64,000 nucleotides of DNA from Paenibacillus massiliensis subsp. panacisoli DSM 21345 (GCF_000426545.1 NZ_AUFO01000018.1:1-64000); one strand, 5' to 3'. Positions 44,060-53,539 are shown, counted from the first letter of the stretch. Numbers and translations are program-made. The notes: a model not told the origin generated them from the letters alone.

Positions 44060-44737
44060 ATGACAAAAGCCAGAATACATACGAGGTCTGACACAGCAGG
44101 CCGTGTGTTGATCATGACCGCAGTGGAGGCTGAGCGTGCCGCTGTGCTTAGAGGTGTCGGAGATGACCCTCGCTTTGTCGTGTCGCTTGCTGGGGTAGGT
44201 ACCGCCTCAGCCGCAGCACTCACTGCTGCCCTACTTGCGAAGGAGTCCTATGCGATGGTGATCAGTGCTGGAATCGGAGGTGGGTTCAGTGAGGTTGCAA
44301 CGATCGAATCTATCGTGGTAGCAACCGAGATCATTGCTGCCGACCTAGGAGCTGAGACACCGGATGGGTTCAGTAGTGTGGAGGAGCTAGGCTTCGGAAA
44401 CAGCAGGCTAGAGGTAGACCCTGCCATTGCTCAGCAATGGGTGGACTTACTCCAGGCTGCTACCATTCCGGCTTGCGGGGGCCCCATACTCACCGTCAAT
44501 ACAGCCACAGGTAGTGAGAAGCAGGCATGCGAGCTGCGCAAGCGAGTGCCAGGCGCCGCTGCCGAGGCTATGGAGGGATACGGGGTCGGCATAGCCGCTC
44601 GAACCTTTGGGCTACCCTGCTATGAAATACGCAGCATTTCCAACGCCGTAGGACCGCGTAACCGCGAAGCATGGCGAATTCAGGAGGCACTTCACTCGCT
44701 GGAGCTCGCATTCCGCACATTAACGGAGGTCATGTAA
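44060..44737 (+). CDS. mqnB: Futalosine hydrolase MqnB
   Basis: A 225-residue nucleosidase that cleaves futalosine (or 6-amino-6-deoxyfutalosine) to release the base, giving dehypoxanthine futalosine in the alternative menaquinone pathway. Nucleoside-phosphorylase-fold features are TAVEAERAAVLRG, SLAGVGTASAAALTAALL, ISAGIGGGFSE and the EAMEGYGVGIAARTFGLPCY active-site segment with YEIRSISNAVGPRN. ATG 44060 follows GGAAGGGA; the upstream part of the frame is hydrophobic nonsense. Its stop overlaps the mqnD start by one base (TAATG), so the pair is translationally coupled. Confidence 0.93.
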   Translation: MTKARIHTRSDTAGRVLIMTAVEAERAAVLRGVGDDPRFVVSLAGVGTASAAALTAALLAKESYAMVISAGIGGGFSEVATIESIVVATEIIAADLGAETPDGFSSVEELGFGNSRLEVDPAIAQQWVDLLQAATIPACGGPILTVNTATGSEKQACELRKRVPGAAAEAMEGYGVGIAARTFGLPCYEIRSISNAVGPRNREAWRIQEALHSLELAFRTLTEVM

Positions 44738-45573
44738 TGCAGATTGCTTTTTCACCTTGTCCAAATGATACCTTTGTCTTCCACGCCTGGGCTCATGGCC
44801 TACTGCCAGACGCACCGCCGTTGGAAGTTACATACGCCGATATTGATATTACCAACAACCTTGCAGTTACACCAGATGGACTGGAGGTCATGAAGATTTC
44901 CTATGCTGCCCTGCCCTGGGTGCTGGATGAATACGCTTTGCTGCCTTGTGGCGGCGCATTGGGACGTGGCTGTGGCCCCCTGGTACTCACACGTACGGGA
45001 GCCATTTCACCAGAAGAATTGTCCGGCAAGCGAGTGGCTGTTCCCAGCGAACGCTCCACAGCCTATCTGCTCTTCCGACTCTGGGCGGCCAAGCATGTTC
45101 CAGGGGGCGTGGGAGAGATCATTGTGATGCCTTTCGATCGAATTATGCCAGCCGTTCAGGAAGGCAGTATTGATGCTGGGCTGGTCATTCATGAAGCCAG
45201 ATTCACCTACACCAATTATGGACTGCATATGCTGGTAGACCTCGGGAATTGGTGGGAAGCGGATACAGGATTGCCCATTCCGCTTGGAGCCATTATAGCT
45301 CGTCGAACGCTTCCACTCGCTCAGATCTCACAATGGATTCGTCAATCTGTAGACTACGCCTGGAAGCACCCGGAAGCCTCGCGGGACTATATTCTCTCCC
45401 ACGCACAGGAGATGTCTCCAGACGTAGCAGAATCCCATATTGCTCTATACGTGAACGAGTTCACGGCCGAGCTTGGAGAAGATGGATACGCTGCTATTGA
45501 AGCATTGCTTGGACGAGCTTCCGCTGAAGGACTTGTACCCGCCTTCGATCTGGCAAAGCTGCGTAGCTTGTAA
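44737..45573 (+). CDS. mqnD: 1,4-dihydroxy-6-naphthoate synthase MqnD
   Basis: A 278-residue periplasmic-binding-protein-like enzyme that converts cyclic dehypoxanthine futalosine to 1,4-dihydroxy-6-naphthoate. The diagnostic start MQIAFSPCPNDTFVFHAWAH is present, followed by ADIDITNNLA, KISYAALPWVLDEYALLPC and the CGPLV-TRTGAI strand. The catalytic histidine region is DAGLVIHEARFTYTNYGL. GGAGG lies seven bases before ATG 44737. MqnA and MqnC are not in this window, but MqnE is at 53740. Confidence 0.94.
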   Translation: MQIAFSPCPNDTFVFHAWAHGLLPDAPPLEVTYADIDITNNLAVTPDGLEVMKISYAALPWVLDEYALLPCGGALGRGCGPLVLTRTGAISPEELSGKRVAVPSERSTAYLLFRLWAAKHVPGGVGEIIVMPFDRIMPAVQEGSIDAGLVIHEARFTYTNYGLHMLVDLGNWWEADTGLPIPLGAIIARRTLPLAQISQWIRQSVDYAWKHPEASRDYILSHAQEMSPDVAESHIALYVNEFTAELGEDGYAAIEALLGRASAEGLVPAFDLAKLRSL

Positions 45574-45680
45574 GCTAGTTCTGATTCATAAGCCTCACCA
45601 TCCGGGTATGTAGTAAGAAAGTCTGAGAAGTCACCACAATACACGACTGGTTCGACCATCCAGAGGAGGGATGAGAATTG

Positions 45681-46607
45681 ATGAAGAAATGGGTATCACT
45701 GGTTCTGGCGGCCGCATTATCCGGCGCACTGTTCGTTTCGGTATCTCATGCAGCATCCGCGCTGCAGGTCACAGGACCATCCCCGATCCATACTGGTGCA
45801 TTACAGGTATCAGTGAACAACAAGATTGTAGAGCTCCCCTCCGGAGCATCCGTAATCATTTATGAAGGTACAACTCTGGTTCCCCTGAACGTTGTTCGCT
45901 CCCTTGGACATGAGGTGAGTTGGGATAACAGCAGTAAGACCGCATCGTTAACAACATCAAAGGGAAGCATTACGCTCCGGCTTGGTGCAACATCAGCTAC
46001 ACTGAACGGCAAGCAGGTGACGCTTAGTCAGCCTGTGATGCTGCGCAACAACTACGTGATGGTACCACTACGCTTTATCGCAGAATCCTCAGGAGCCTCT
46101 GTTGGCTACAGCTCATCGAACCAGGTGGTCTACGTCGCCTCAGCTACAGAGCAGGAGCTTGCTAATCTGGCCTTGCCTTCGCTGGCCACTGCCCGAGCAA
46201 CCGCGCTGTCCCTGCCATTGGTTGATACGCTCATTGAGCTGGAGAAGGCACCTACTGGTAATCGCTCGCTGGTATTTTTCCAAGAAGGACGATCCGACCG
46301 CTTCATTTCAATACAAAATGATGTCATGAGCTATTATCAGGTTATCAATGGAGTGAAGTACAAAAAAGGCACGGCCCAAGTACGTGCCGGACAGTCTGGG
46401 GCCGCTCCCTTTGCTTCAATTCCATACAGCTTGACTAGCTCCTACATTGGCGCAGAACGCCCGGAGATGTCTGGACGGATGGTATACTTCCGTGCCTTGC
46501 CTGGAGGAGGCCTTGAATATGGCTATGCCACTGCGAGTGGAATGGCCAAGGTCGGGGAGACGACTACGATGGAGCTAGCCATTCCTGGCGAGCAGCGAGC
46601 GAACTGA
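45681..46607 (+). CDS. Exported protein with copper-amine-oxidase N-terminal domain
   Basis: A 308-residue secreted protein. A signal peptide (MKKWVSLVLAAALSGALFVS, cleavage near SHAAS) is followed by a copper_amine_oxidN1-type domain (GTTLVPLNVVRSLGHEVSWD, then MLRNNYVMVPLRFIAESSGA, about residues 40-150). A C-terminal portion of unknown fold includes IPGEQRAN at the end. The domain is the small stalk domain found on many paenibacterial surface proteins and is not an oxidase by itself. AGGAGGG precedes; TTG 45678 is an alternative to ATG 45681. Proteins of this type are abundant in Paenibacillus, with function mostly unknown. Confidence 0.82.
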   Translation: MKKWVSLVLAAALSGALFVSVSHAASALQVTGPSPIHTGALQVSVNNKIVELPSGASVIIYEGTTLVPLNVVRSLGHEVSWDNSSKTASLTTSKGSITLRLGATSATLNGKQVTLSQPVMLRNNYVMVPLRFIAESSGASVGYSSSNQVVYVASATEQELANLALPSLATARATALSLPLVDTLIELEKAPTGNRSLVFFQEGRSDRFISIQNDVMSYYQVINGVKYKKGTAQVRAGQSGAAPFASIPYSLTSSYIGAERPEMSGRMVYFRALPGGGLEYGYATASGMAKVGETTTMELAIPGEQRAN

Positions 46608-46710
46608 ATCAGAGTATAGCAGATGAATGATGAAGCATGATTACCTTGCTAAAATCTGTGATACTACATAGCGCAAGATGCGCGCACAAAATAGTGCAAG
46701 AGCACACACA

Positions 46711-46751
46711 GAAATAGCCCTGCTGACGATCACCGTCAACAGGGCTATTTC
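46711..46751. terminator. Bidirectional-type hairpin between two convergent genes
   Basis: GAAATAGCCCTG (46711-46722) pairs with CAGGGCTATTTC (46740-46751), a perfect 12-bp stem with a 17-base loop that contains a further TGACG/CGTCA pair. T tracts are weak on both sides, so ending efficiency is uncertain. Confidence 0.65.
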
Positions 46752-46792
46752 GTACGTTCTATAGAGCTTGTGCGGAGTGCTTCAGTACTTTA

Positions 46793-47104
46793 CTACTGCT
46801 CAATAAACTCCGGCTTGAAGACTTGATCCAGCTTTGCACCTAGTCGCTTCACCAGCGGAACCTTGATATCTCTTCCGAGCTCCTTCAGGAAGACGTCAGG
46901 ATCACATTGAACCTGCTCCAGCTGCAGCTGAATGGCCCCTTCCTCAACAATGTTGGGGTTGTCCTCCTCGGGCACCACTACCGAGACATCATACTTTTTC
47001 GTCAGCGTATTGCTGTATCTTGCGAAAATTTCAAGCAATTCATCGTTAGTGAATTTCTCAACCGCTGATTTCCCTTTGTTCGTAAAATGCAATTTCACTT
47101 TCAA
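46793..47104 (-). CDS. Hypothetical soluble protein, 103 residues
   Basis: A small mixed alpha/beta protein without a signal peptide: KVKLHFTNKGKSAVEKFTND, then a long helix through IFARYSNTLTKKYDVSVVVP and the acidic EEDNPNIVEEGAIQLQLEQV segment. TTG 47104 is preceded by AAAGGGGG with seven bases spacing. No family was recognised. It is monocistronic by position, with a strong hairpin downstream. Real coding looks likely because the composition is protein-like, but function is unknown. Confidence 0.6.
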   Translation of the reverse strand: MKVKLHFTNKGKSAVEKFTNDELLEIFARYSNTLTKKYDVSVVVPEEDNPNIVEEGAIQLQLEQVQCDPDVFLKELGRDIKVPLVKRLGAKLDQVFKPEFIEQ

Positions 47105-47365
47105 TGTAATGCCCCCTTTTCATCAGATCCTGCGTGACATTTTCTATGGCGCTGTGAAAGGTTGTTCGGACACAGTCAGTCAGGCGACTGGGATCGAATA
47201 TTGCAGAATGCTGGCACGTGTTATCTATACTACAGTATATCCTTCTTTCTTATTTATATCTACTGCTTGTGATCAACTGTTTCCACGCATCCTGTAAAAT
47301 TTTCATAATTTTCAATCATGCGGGAAAATATTTAGACAATTATTACATTTCTGATGCCAAATTGG

Positions 47366-47656
47366 CTACACACGCTTAGTGCAGGCCCAGCCATGGGACT
47401 CGTACTCACGAGCAGCATCACGTAAATCCTCCACATCACTAGTATGGATCGTAACCGATGGAAGCACAACCCAGCATTCAGCGACGGAGTAATCAAGCAT
47501 GACGTCTTCTACTTCGTAATACAGCATATCACCAAAGGCGGCATCCATAATTTTATGTCCGATATGAGGAATGGCTTCTGATTCAAACGTGCGTAAGACC
47601 TTCGTATACTCATTCACACCTGTAGCCTTAATTTGCTGAGAAATCACAATGTTCAA
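47366..47656 (-). CDS. Hypothetical small protein downstream of the hybrid kinase
   Basis: A 96-residue protein. TTG 47656 follows AGGAGG eight bases upstream; a longer frame exists but overlaps its own site. Content: MNIVISQQIKATGVNEYTKV, later VEDVMLDYSVAECWVVLPSV and SDVEDLRDAAREYESHGW. The layout of two short sheets and a helix has no recognised family. It follows the hybrid kinase by 87 bases on the same strand and may be the last gene of that operon. Confidence 0.55.
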   Translation of the reverse strand: MNIVISQQIKATGVNEYTKVLRTFESEAIPHIGHKIMDAAFGDMLYYEVEDVMLDYSVAECWVVLPSVTIHTSDVEDLRDAAREYESHGWACTKRV

Positions 47657-47743
47657 TTTTTGATCCTCCTGTGTGGATGTCTGTGAGTCAACGCTCCTGA
47701 AAGCCCCGGATGACAAGCTAGCGTACCATGTCCAGTGTCCAGG

Positions 47744-50623
47744 TTATTCGTTATTGGGAATGGGACCCGGAACAAAAATCGAGCCTCTGGCATGCTGATG
47801 ATCATTAATGATCTGCAGAAGCGCCATAGACAGCTTGTGGGGTAAGTAGGGCTTCACAAGATACCCCCGGGCTCCAATATCCAGGGCACGCTCTTTTTCC
47901 TCAAATGCGCTAGAGATTAGAATCGGCACATGCTTGAGCGCATCCGTTTGCTTCATCTTCTCAATCACTGTCCAGCCACTCATACCATGAGTAAGAACAA
48001 GATCCAGTACTACCGCAGTAGGAGGCTGTTTCAGCATAGCCTCAAATGCTTTCTCTCCACTTGTGAATTGTACGACCTGGTAGCCGCTTCCGGTCAGCTC
48101 CTCAGCCAGCAGGTTGGACAGACTCGCATCATCCTCGACAATAAAGATGGTTCTGGATGCTTGGCCAGTCTGCAACTCTGATTCCCTATAGCCCTCATTC
48201 ACAAAAGGCAGCAGCAGCGAGAAGGTACTGCCTTGGCCATAAGTGGATGTTACTTGTACGTCGCCACCATGATGCTGCATAATCTCTTTTACAATGGCGA
48301 GGCCCAATCCAGTCCCACCAATCTGACGGCGATCTGTATTGTCTACACGATAAAATTTTTGGAACAGCTGTGGAATAGCTTCTGCTGGGATGCCAAGCCC
48401 TTCATCCGAAATATCTACTCGCAGATACGAGTCCTCGATACCTAAAGTAATACCCACCTTGCCACCTGAAGGTGAATACTTGACCGCATTTCCGACTACG
48501 TTCATGAGCACCTGTTTGATTTTATCCGAATCAGCCTTCACCGTCACCTCTCCAGCCAAGTTATCGAAGACGAAGGTATGCTTGGTTGCCTGCACCCGCT
48601 GCATATCTATCGTCTCTTCAATCAATTCGGCCAAGCTGACCCGGCTGAAATGGTAGGTCTGTCCGCCCGATTCCATTCGCTGCAGATCCAGAAAATCATT
48701 GATTAACGACGTCAGTCGGTGAGCCTCCTGATGAATGGTTCGGATATATTTCTTCTGACGCTCAGCGGTCAACTCCTTGTGCAGCAGAAGCTCAGCAAAG
48801 CCGAGCACACTAGCCAGCGGGGTTCTCAACTCATGGCTGACGGTGCTGACGAATTCGGATTTCATTTCATCCGCCTCGTACTCCTTCGTAATATCACGGT
48901 GTACCAGCAGCGTCCCTGCATGATTACTTCCCGTGAATAGCGGCTTGCTGTACATCTCGATCATTCTCCGATCCGGCATAGCCATTTCATATATGATCCG
49001 TTGCTGCTCAGCAGAGCGACCATCCATAAGATCTGTTAGGTACTGGCGAAGAGGAGTAGCATCCGCTAACAGTGGGGACAGCTTGGTCTCCATTTCCTCC
49101 AATGTCAAATGAACCTCGGGATTATCATCGTGTTCGAGCTTCATCATTCGCTTCCAGCTTGAATTCACTTGAATAGTCGTTCCATGCCGATCCAGAAGCT
49201 GGACCCCAACATCAATTGTATCCAGAATATCCTGGGTCAGCTTCCGATGACTCTCGGCATCCTCATAGATAGCCAATTTCTCCAAGGAGAGTGAAATTTG
49301 CTGGGCAAAGGACTGCGTCTCCTCCTCCTCTTTGGAGGTAAATTCTCGTGAAAAGCGTGTCAATGCCAATATCGCAATAATTTCACCATTTGAATGGAGA
49401 ACGGGCACAAAAATATCGCTCGCCGACAGTTGACCCAGATGGTATCCTTTCTCTGCGTCGCTTGCTTGACGATGAATGCTATAAGGGACCTTGGTCTCTT
49501 CCAGTCGTGGCAAGATACCCTCTCTATAATTTGTTACAAACTGGATAATCGAGTGCTCGGACAGACCAAATGAGGCATAATCTGTCTGTGCACCCGGGAG
49601 CAGCAATATGCCTTTATCAGCTTTCATGATGGCTGCCATATGTGTAATAATGCTCTGAAGCAGCTCTTGTCGGTCGAGTGTTGTCGAGATGGAGCGTATG
49701 AATTGATTATGCTTTTGAAGGCTATGCTCCTTTTCCTCCATTTTGACGAGGGCCTCGGTAAGCTCCTCCTGCTGCATCTGAAGCTCATCCTGCTGTGCCT
49801 GCAGCTCCTCATTCTGGGCGACAAGCTCCTCTTCCTTCGCTTGAATCTGGATCATCATGGATTGCAAAGAGCGGGCCAGCACGCCAATCTCATCTGGGCG
49901 ATCTGTGTAGTTGACCTTATCCACACCACCAAGCGTGAAGGCTTTGGCACTGCCCGCCAGCCGAATCATAGGCATGCCCAAATCCCGAGCGGTCTTGATC
50001 ATCATCAGGAACAACAAGAACATGATGAAGAGCACATATACGATGTATTGGACATTTTGAGCTTGAAGACGCTCCATAACCTGTGTCTGTTTTTCTTGTC
50101 CACGAGTGCGATATTCAGCATTTAATGAGCTTAGCTCCTCAAGAAGATGATTCATTTGCATCGTGGCACCTTGCTGGGATAAATTGCGCAACTCCCCATA
50201 ATCCCCGTTCTGAGATAGCTCCGTAGCCATAGGCAAAGCCCGGGTAAAGAAATCCTTCAATAGCGAATCCAGATTATCCATCACCTGAATTTCCCTTGCG
50301 CTAGCCTGGTATTTCTTATAATCAGCTATATTTCGTTCCACTGCAGCCTTTTCTTCAAACATCTTCTTATACTCTTCTTCATTCTGAAGCATAAAGTACC
50401 CGCGAGCACGAAAAAAAACACCAGTAAAATGATGCGACAGCTCATCCAGAATCTCCTGCTTGGCTACCAGCACCTCATCGGTCTTCCGAAATTCTTCTTG
50501 CTCCCGCTGCTCGTTCAAGTACAGAGCCCCTGCACCGATAAAAAATAGCACCAGAACAGTCAGCATCATACCCATGAAGCGCATCATTAAATTTCTGCGG
50601 AATGGAATGACCCACTTGCTCAT
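47744..50623 (-). CDS. Membrane-bound hybrid sensor histidine kinase
   Basis: A 959-residue sensor. Order by residue: TM1 14-34, extracytoplasmic helical domain 36-190 (CHASE3-like length), TM2 191-210, HAMP about 211-262, a Glu/Gln-rich coiled coil about 262-300, a GAF-like domain about 312-452, a PAS-like domain about 462-580, the HisKA dimerisation helix with H597 in FVSTVSHELRTPL, the HATPase domain (NVVGNAVKYSPSGG, DEGLGIP, GGTGLGLAIVKEIM) and a C-terminal receiver with D874 in VVLDLV. ATG 50623 overlaps the preceding receiver gene by four bases (ATGA), so the proteins are made together. The signal is unknown; the phosphorelay likely feeds the neighbouring REC and Hpt-REC-GGDEF-REC proteins. 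Confidence 0.9.
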   Translation of the reverse strand: MSKWVIPFRRNLMMRFMGMMLTVLVLFFIGAGALYLNEQREQEEFRKTDEVLVAKQEILDELSHHFTGVFFRARGYFMLQNEEEYKKMFEEKAAVERNIADYKKYQASAREIQVMDNLDSLLKDFFTRALPMATELSQNGDYGELRNLSQQGATMQMNHLLEELSSLNAEYRTRGQEKQTQVMERLQAQNVQYIVYVLFIMFLLFLMMIKTARDLGMPMIRLAGSAKAFTLGGVDKVNYTDRPDEIGVLARSLQSMMIQIQAKEEELVAQNEELQAQQDELQMQQEELTEALVKMEEKEHSLQKHNQFIRSISTTLDRQELLQSIITHMAAIMKADKGILLLPGAQTDYASFGLSEHSIIQFVTNYREGILPRLEETKVPYSIHRQASDAEKGYHLGQLSASDIFVPVLHSNGEIIAILALTRFSREFTSKEEEETQSFAQQISLSLEKLAIYEDAESHRKLTQDILDTIDVGVQLLDRHGTTIQVNSSWKRMMKLEHDDNPEVHLTLEEMETKLSPLLADATPLRQYLTDLMDGRSAEQQRIIYEMAMPDRRMIEMYSKPLFTGSNHAGTLLVHRDITKEYEADEMKSEFVSTVSHELRTPLASVLGFAELLLHKELTAERQKKYIRTIHQEAHRLTSLINDFLDLQRMESGGQTYHFSRVSLAELIEETIDMQRVQATKHTFVFDNLAGEVTVKADSDKIKQVLMNVVGNAVKYSPSGGKVGITLGIEDSYLRVDISDEGLGIPAEAIPQLFQKFYRVDNTDRRQIGGTGLGLAIVKEIMQHHGGDVQVTSTYGQGSTFSLLLPFVNEGYRESELQTGQASRTIFIVEDDASLSNLLAEELTGSGYQVVQFTSGEKAFEAMLKQPPTAVVLDLVLTHGMSGWTVIEKMKQTDALKHVPILISSAFEEKERALDIGARGYLVKPYLPHKLSMALLQIINDHQHARGSIFVPGPIPNNE

Positions 50624-50985
50624 ACAAGCATTTCCTCCACCTTGCGAACCAATTCCAGTGGACTGAAGGGCTTGGACATGAAATCATTGGCTCCCGCCAT
50701 CTTTACCCGGTCCTGCTCCCGATGCTGGTTCTTGGCTGATAGCATCAGAATTCGAGTATGCTGTCTGTCTGGCATAGCTCGGACTTTCGTGATGACATCC
50801 AGCCCTGTTAATTTAGGCATCATATAATCCAAAATGACCAGATCGTAGCTTGTCGAAGTAATCCGCTCCAAAGCTTCCTCTCCATCACACGCGACATCCA
50901 GCTCGTATCCTTCATCTTCAAGCGTATCCGCCACTAGCATACGCAGCACAGGTTCATCCTCTGCAAGCAATAACCTTTTCAACAT
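50620..50985 (-). CDS. Stand-alone receiver (CheY-like response regulator)
   Basis: A 121-residue single REC domain without an output domain. It has the acidic pair region LLAEDEPVLRML, the phosphoacceptor D53 in LVILDYMMPKLTGLDV and the conserved lysine in FMSKPF. It can shuttle phosphate between kinase and Hpt, or act through protein contacts. The gene overlaps the hybrid kinase by four bases and starts 22 bases after the Hpt-REC-GGDEF-REC gene, so all three are one operon. Confidence 0.93.
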   Translation of the reverse strand: MLKRLLLAEDEPVLRMLVADTLEDEGYELDVACDGEEALERITSTSYDLVILDYMMPKLTGLDVITKVRAMPDRQHTRILMLSAKNQHREQDRVKMAGANDFMSKPFSPLELVRKVEEMLV

Positions 50986-51007
50986 TTGTTCCCCCTCAGA
51001 CTTATGT

Positions 51008-52648
51008 TTAACTTTTGATGGCCAGATTCATGCGGGCAAGCAGCCGCTTCATCCGGGCCTCTAGCTCGCCGATATGAAATGGCTTAGTCAGATAATCATC
51101 TGCACCAAGCTGCAAGGCACGTACAATATCGTTCTCCTCTTTGCGACCCGTAAGCATAATGACAGAATACATACTGGACCTCGGCAACATTCGAATACGC
51201 TCCAGCACCTCCAGACCATCCATCTTCGGCATGACACCATCCAGGACGACCAGGAACGGAGACGATTGAGCATGCCAAGGGTCCGCAAAAAACATTTCGC
51301 CATCGCGATAAGCCCTCACCTCTACCGGCATGATCCCACCCATCGACTCCTGCAGGGATTCCAGCAGCAGCGCGCGAATGATGGCATCGTCATCAATAAT
51401 CGCAATGTTCAATTTACGGGAGTATGTCTCCTTGACCATACCCGTATAGCCAACCTCCACCCTATTGCGACCACGCTCCTTGGCTTCGTACAATGCCAGA
51501 TCAGCGATGCTCAGCCACTCGCGACACTGCTGTGGATCAGCATCCAGCACTTCCACTACGCCAGCCGAGAACGTCATCCGCAGACTTGCATCAGGCGCCC
51601 CCAGCTCCAGAGTCGAGAATTCACTGAGCAGTCGTTCAAGAACCTGCTTGGCTTCGTCAGCACTGGTCTGCGGCAATAATAGTACGAATTCCTCACCACC
51701 AAACCGTATCAAAATATCTGCCGTGCGGATATTCTCCTTCATGTACGAGGTGAATCCAAGCAGCACCTTGTCGCCAACAAGATGTCCATGCTGATCATTC
51801 ACCTTTTTGAAATAGTCCAGATCAATGACCGCTAAAGAGAAGTTGGAATTCAGACGATTGCGTTCACGGCATAACCGCATATATGCTTCATCCAGGTATT
51901 TCCTGTTCATAACTCCTGTTAGTTCGTCCATAAATAACAGGTTGTCGATTTGCTTCTTCTTCCGCATTTGCCGATTCAAGCGCGCCAGCAGCTCATCCAT
52001 ATCTAGTGGTTTATTGAGAAAATCATCTGCTCCCATCTCAAACGCCCTAAGTCGGCTCTCTTTTCTGGTATCTGTGCTGATGATCGTTGTCGGAATGAAG
52101 CCCTTGCTGATCCGATCCTTCAGGGTAGCAATAACCTCGAATCCGTTTTTTTCGGGAATAATCAGGTCCAGAATCAGACAGTCTGGCCATAAATCATGGA
52201 AGTAGTGAATCGCTTGATTTGGATTGACCGTAGCGATGACAAAGAACCCCCTCGACTCCAATTCTTCCTTCAAAAATTGAAGCAGAGCAGCGTCATCATC
52301 CAAAATGAGGACGAGCGGCTGCTCGGAGGGAATCTCTGCTCTTGTAGGCATCGGATGCTTCATCTCAAGCTCCTGGCTATGTCCAGTGGTGTAGGTAGTC
52401 TTAATGATAGGCATTAGGAAGGTACGTAGCTCGTGAGGCGTCCATACATAATCGGAGATGGGCTCTAGTTGCTCCAGCAACGAGCTGGACAGCTCGGATA
52501 GATCTGACATCTGCAATGTGCCTGCGGTGCCCTTGACCGAATGAAGGAATCGACGCACTTCTTCATGCTCGATAGCTTGAGAGAGATCGAACCAGTCATC
52601 CATTTGAGTACGTATGTTAGCCAGCAAGAGATCTATGTATTTTCTCAA
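51008..52648 (-). CDS. Hpt-REC-GGDEF-REC diguanylate cyclase
   Basis: A 546-residue cytoplasmic protein joining four signalling parts: Hpt (residues about 1-85, H36 in FLHSVKGTAGTL), REC1 (about 112-225, D161 in LILDLIIPEKNG), GGDEF (about 240-400, DELTGVMNRKYLDEAYMRL and GGEEF at 317-321) and REC2 (about 413-535, D470 in VVLDGVMPKMDG). An RTAD inhibitory site lies five residues before GGEEF, so product inhibition by c-di-GMP is probable. Active-site residues look intact. TTG 52648 follows AAGGGG. It heads the operon with a receiver and a hybrid kinase; phosphate could flow kinase HisKA to its REC, to Hpt H36, then to REC1, REC2 or the single receiver. Confidence 0.9.
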   Translation of the reverse strand: MRKYIDLLLANIRTQMDDWFDLSQAIEHEEVRRFLHSVKGTAGTLQMSDLSELSSSLLEQLEPISDYVWTPHELRTFLMPIIKTTYTTGHSQELEMKHPMPTRAEIPSEQPLVLILDDDAALLQFLKEELESRGFFVIATVNPNQAIHYFHDLWPDCLILDLIIPEKNGFEVIATLKDRISKGFIPTTIISTDTRKESRLRAFEMGADDFLNKPLDMDELLARLNRQMRKKKQIDNLLFMDELTGVMNRKYLDEAYMRLCRERNRLNSNFSLAVIDLDYFKKVNDQHGHLVGDKVLLGFTSYMKENIRTADILIRFGGEEFVLLLPQTSADEAKQVLERLLSEFSTLELGAPDASLRMTFSAGVVEVLDADPQQCREWLSIADLALYEAKERGRNRVEVGYTGMVKETYSRKLNIAIIDDDAIIRALLLESLQESMGGIMPVEVRAYRDGEMFFADPWHAQSSPFLVVLDGVMPKMDGLEVLERIRMLPRSSMYSVIMLTGRKEENDIVRALQLGADDYLTKPFHIGELEARMKRLLARMNLAIKS

Positions 52649-52948
52649 GTTTATTTCCCCTTCTCGGTCTGCTGCTTACGACAAGTTCCTCTTACCGAAG
52701 TGACAAGCCTGGTCGAATCTTCCCTAGCAGAGATACTCAAGATCTGACTAGTTAGTCATTCCAGAGAAGAGCACTGTCCTTTTCGCTAGATTTAAATAAA
52801 AAAGACCACCAGCAAAAAAGCGGCAGGAAGGGGTTCACCTGTTCTAAATTGGAGAGTTTTGTCGAATAGATGATTTGATTATACCATAAGCTGCTTTGAA
52901 ATTTGATAGCTTTTCTGGAGCGGTATGGCTGGCTCTGGCCCTGAATAT

Positions 52949-53002
52949 AGTAAAAAGACCTTAATAGCTCAACAGTCACAACTGTCTGCTAAAAAGGTCT
53001 TA
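52949..53002 (-). terminator. Terminator of the IscA-like gene
   Basis: On the minus strand AAGACCTT (52994-53001) pairs with AAGGTCTT (52955-52962) around an inner ACAGT/ACTGT pair, and TTTTTAC follows. The remaining gap to the diguanylate cyclase gene (52649-52948) holds no convincing gene. Confidence 0.8.
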
Positions 53003-53035
53003 AGTTCTGCACCCCGAACCATATGCTTCAGAGCC

Positions 53036-53392
53036 TTAGCATTCCTTGTCAGGGACACCGGCTTCTTCACGAGTACGGAAGCTGGAGCCGCAGCCGCAAG
53101 TGGCAATAGCATTCGGATTGTGGATGGTGAATCCGCCCGTCATACCAGATTCCTCGAAGTCAATCTCAAGGCCGTCCAGGTAACGTAGGTTCTCCTTCTC
53201 TACAACAACCTTCATATCCTGTACATTCATATATATATCCTGATCAGATTCTTGATCGTCAAAGCCCATCGCATAAGAAAATCCCGTGCAGCCGCCTGGA
53301 GTCACACCAAGACGCAAGAACATATTAGGCGTCTCCTGCTGAGACAGCATCTCCTTCAGCCGATCTGCCGCAGATTCTGAAATGGTAATCAT
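53036..53392 (-). CDS. A-type iron-sulfur carrier (HesB/IscA/ErpA, YutM-like)
   Basis: A 118-residue iron-sulfur carrier that accepts and passes clusters to apoproteins. Typical segments are ITISESAADRLKEMLSQQ at the start, GGCTGFSYAMGFD with the first cluster cysteine and TCGCGSSF with the CxC pair at the C terminus, followed by a short extra tail. AAGGAGG precedes the ATG. It is divergent from mqnE, a radical SAM [4Fe-4S] enzyme, and close to yuzB and yutI, so this neighbourhood serves cluster maturation. Confidence 0.93.
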   Translation of the reverse strand: MITISESAADRLKEMLSQQETPNMFLRLGVTPGGCTGFSYAMGFDDQESDQDIYMNVQDMKVVVEKENLRYLDGLEIDFEESGMTGGFTIHNPNAIATCGCGSSFRTREEAGVPDKEC

Positions 53393-53510
53393 GCTATTTC
53401 CTCCTTTATTTCTTCAGTTCTATTTCAGTATACTCCACATACAGAAGGTCCTCAAGTCATCATTCACAACGCAAGCTGCCTCCCGAACACCCTTTTTCAC
53501 AGCAATTGTA

Positions 53511-53539
53511 TTGAACACCTGCAACGTCAGGTTTATAAT
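53511..53539 (+). promoter_or_regulatory. mqnE promoter with long leader
   Basis: TTGAAC (53511-53516), 17 bases and TATAAT (53534-53539) form a strong sigma-A promoter. The predicted start near 53546 leaves a leader of about 190 bases. A 7-bp hairpin, CGTGAAG (53684-53690) with CTTCACG (53701-53707), stands close to the ribosome binding site. Confidence 0.65.

Noticed and set aside
52752..52979. Minus-strand frame of 75 codons before the diguanylate cyclase
   Set aside because: It overlaps the terminator of the IscA-like gene and has no ribosome binding site or domain.
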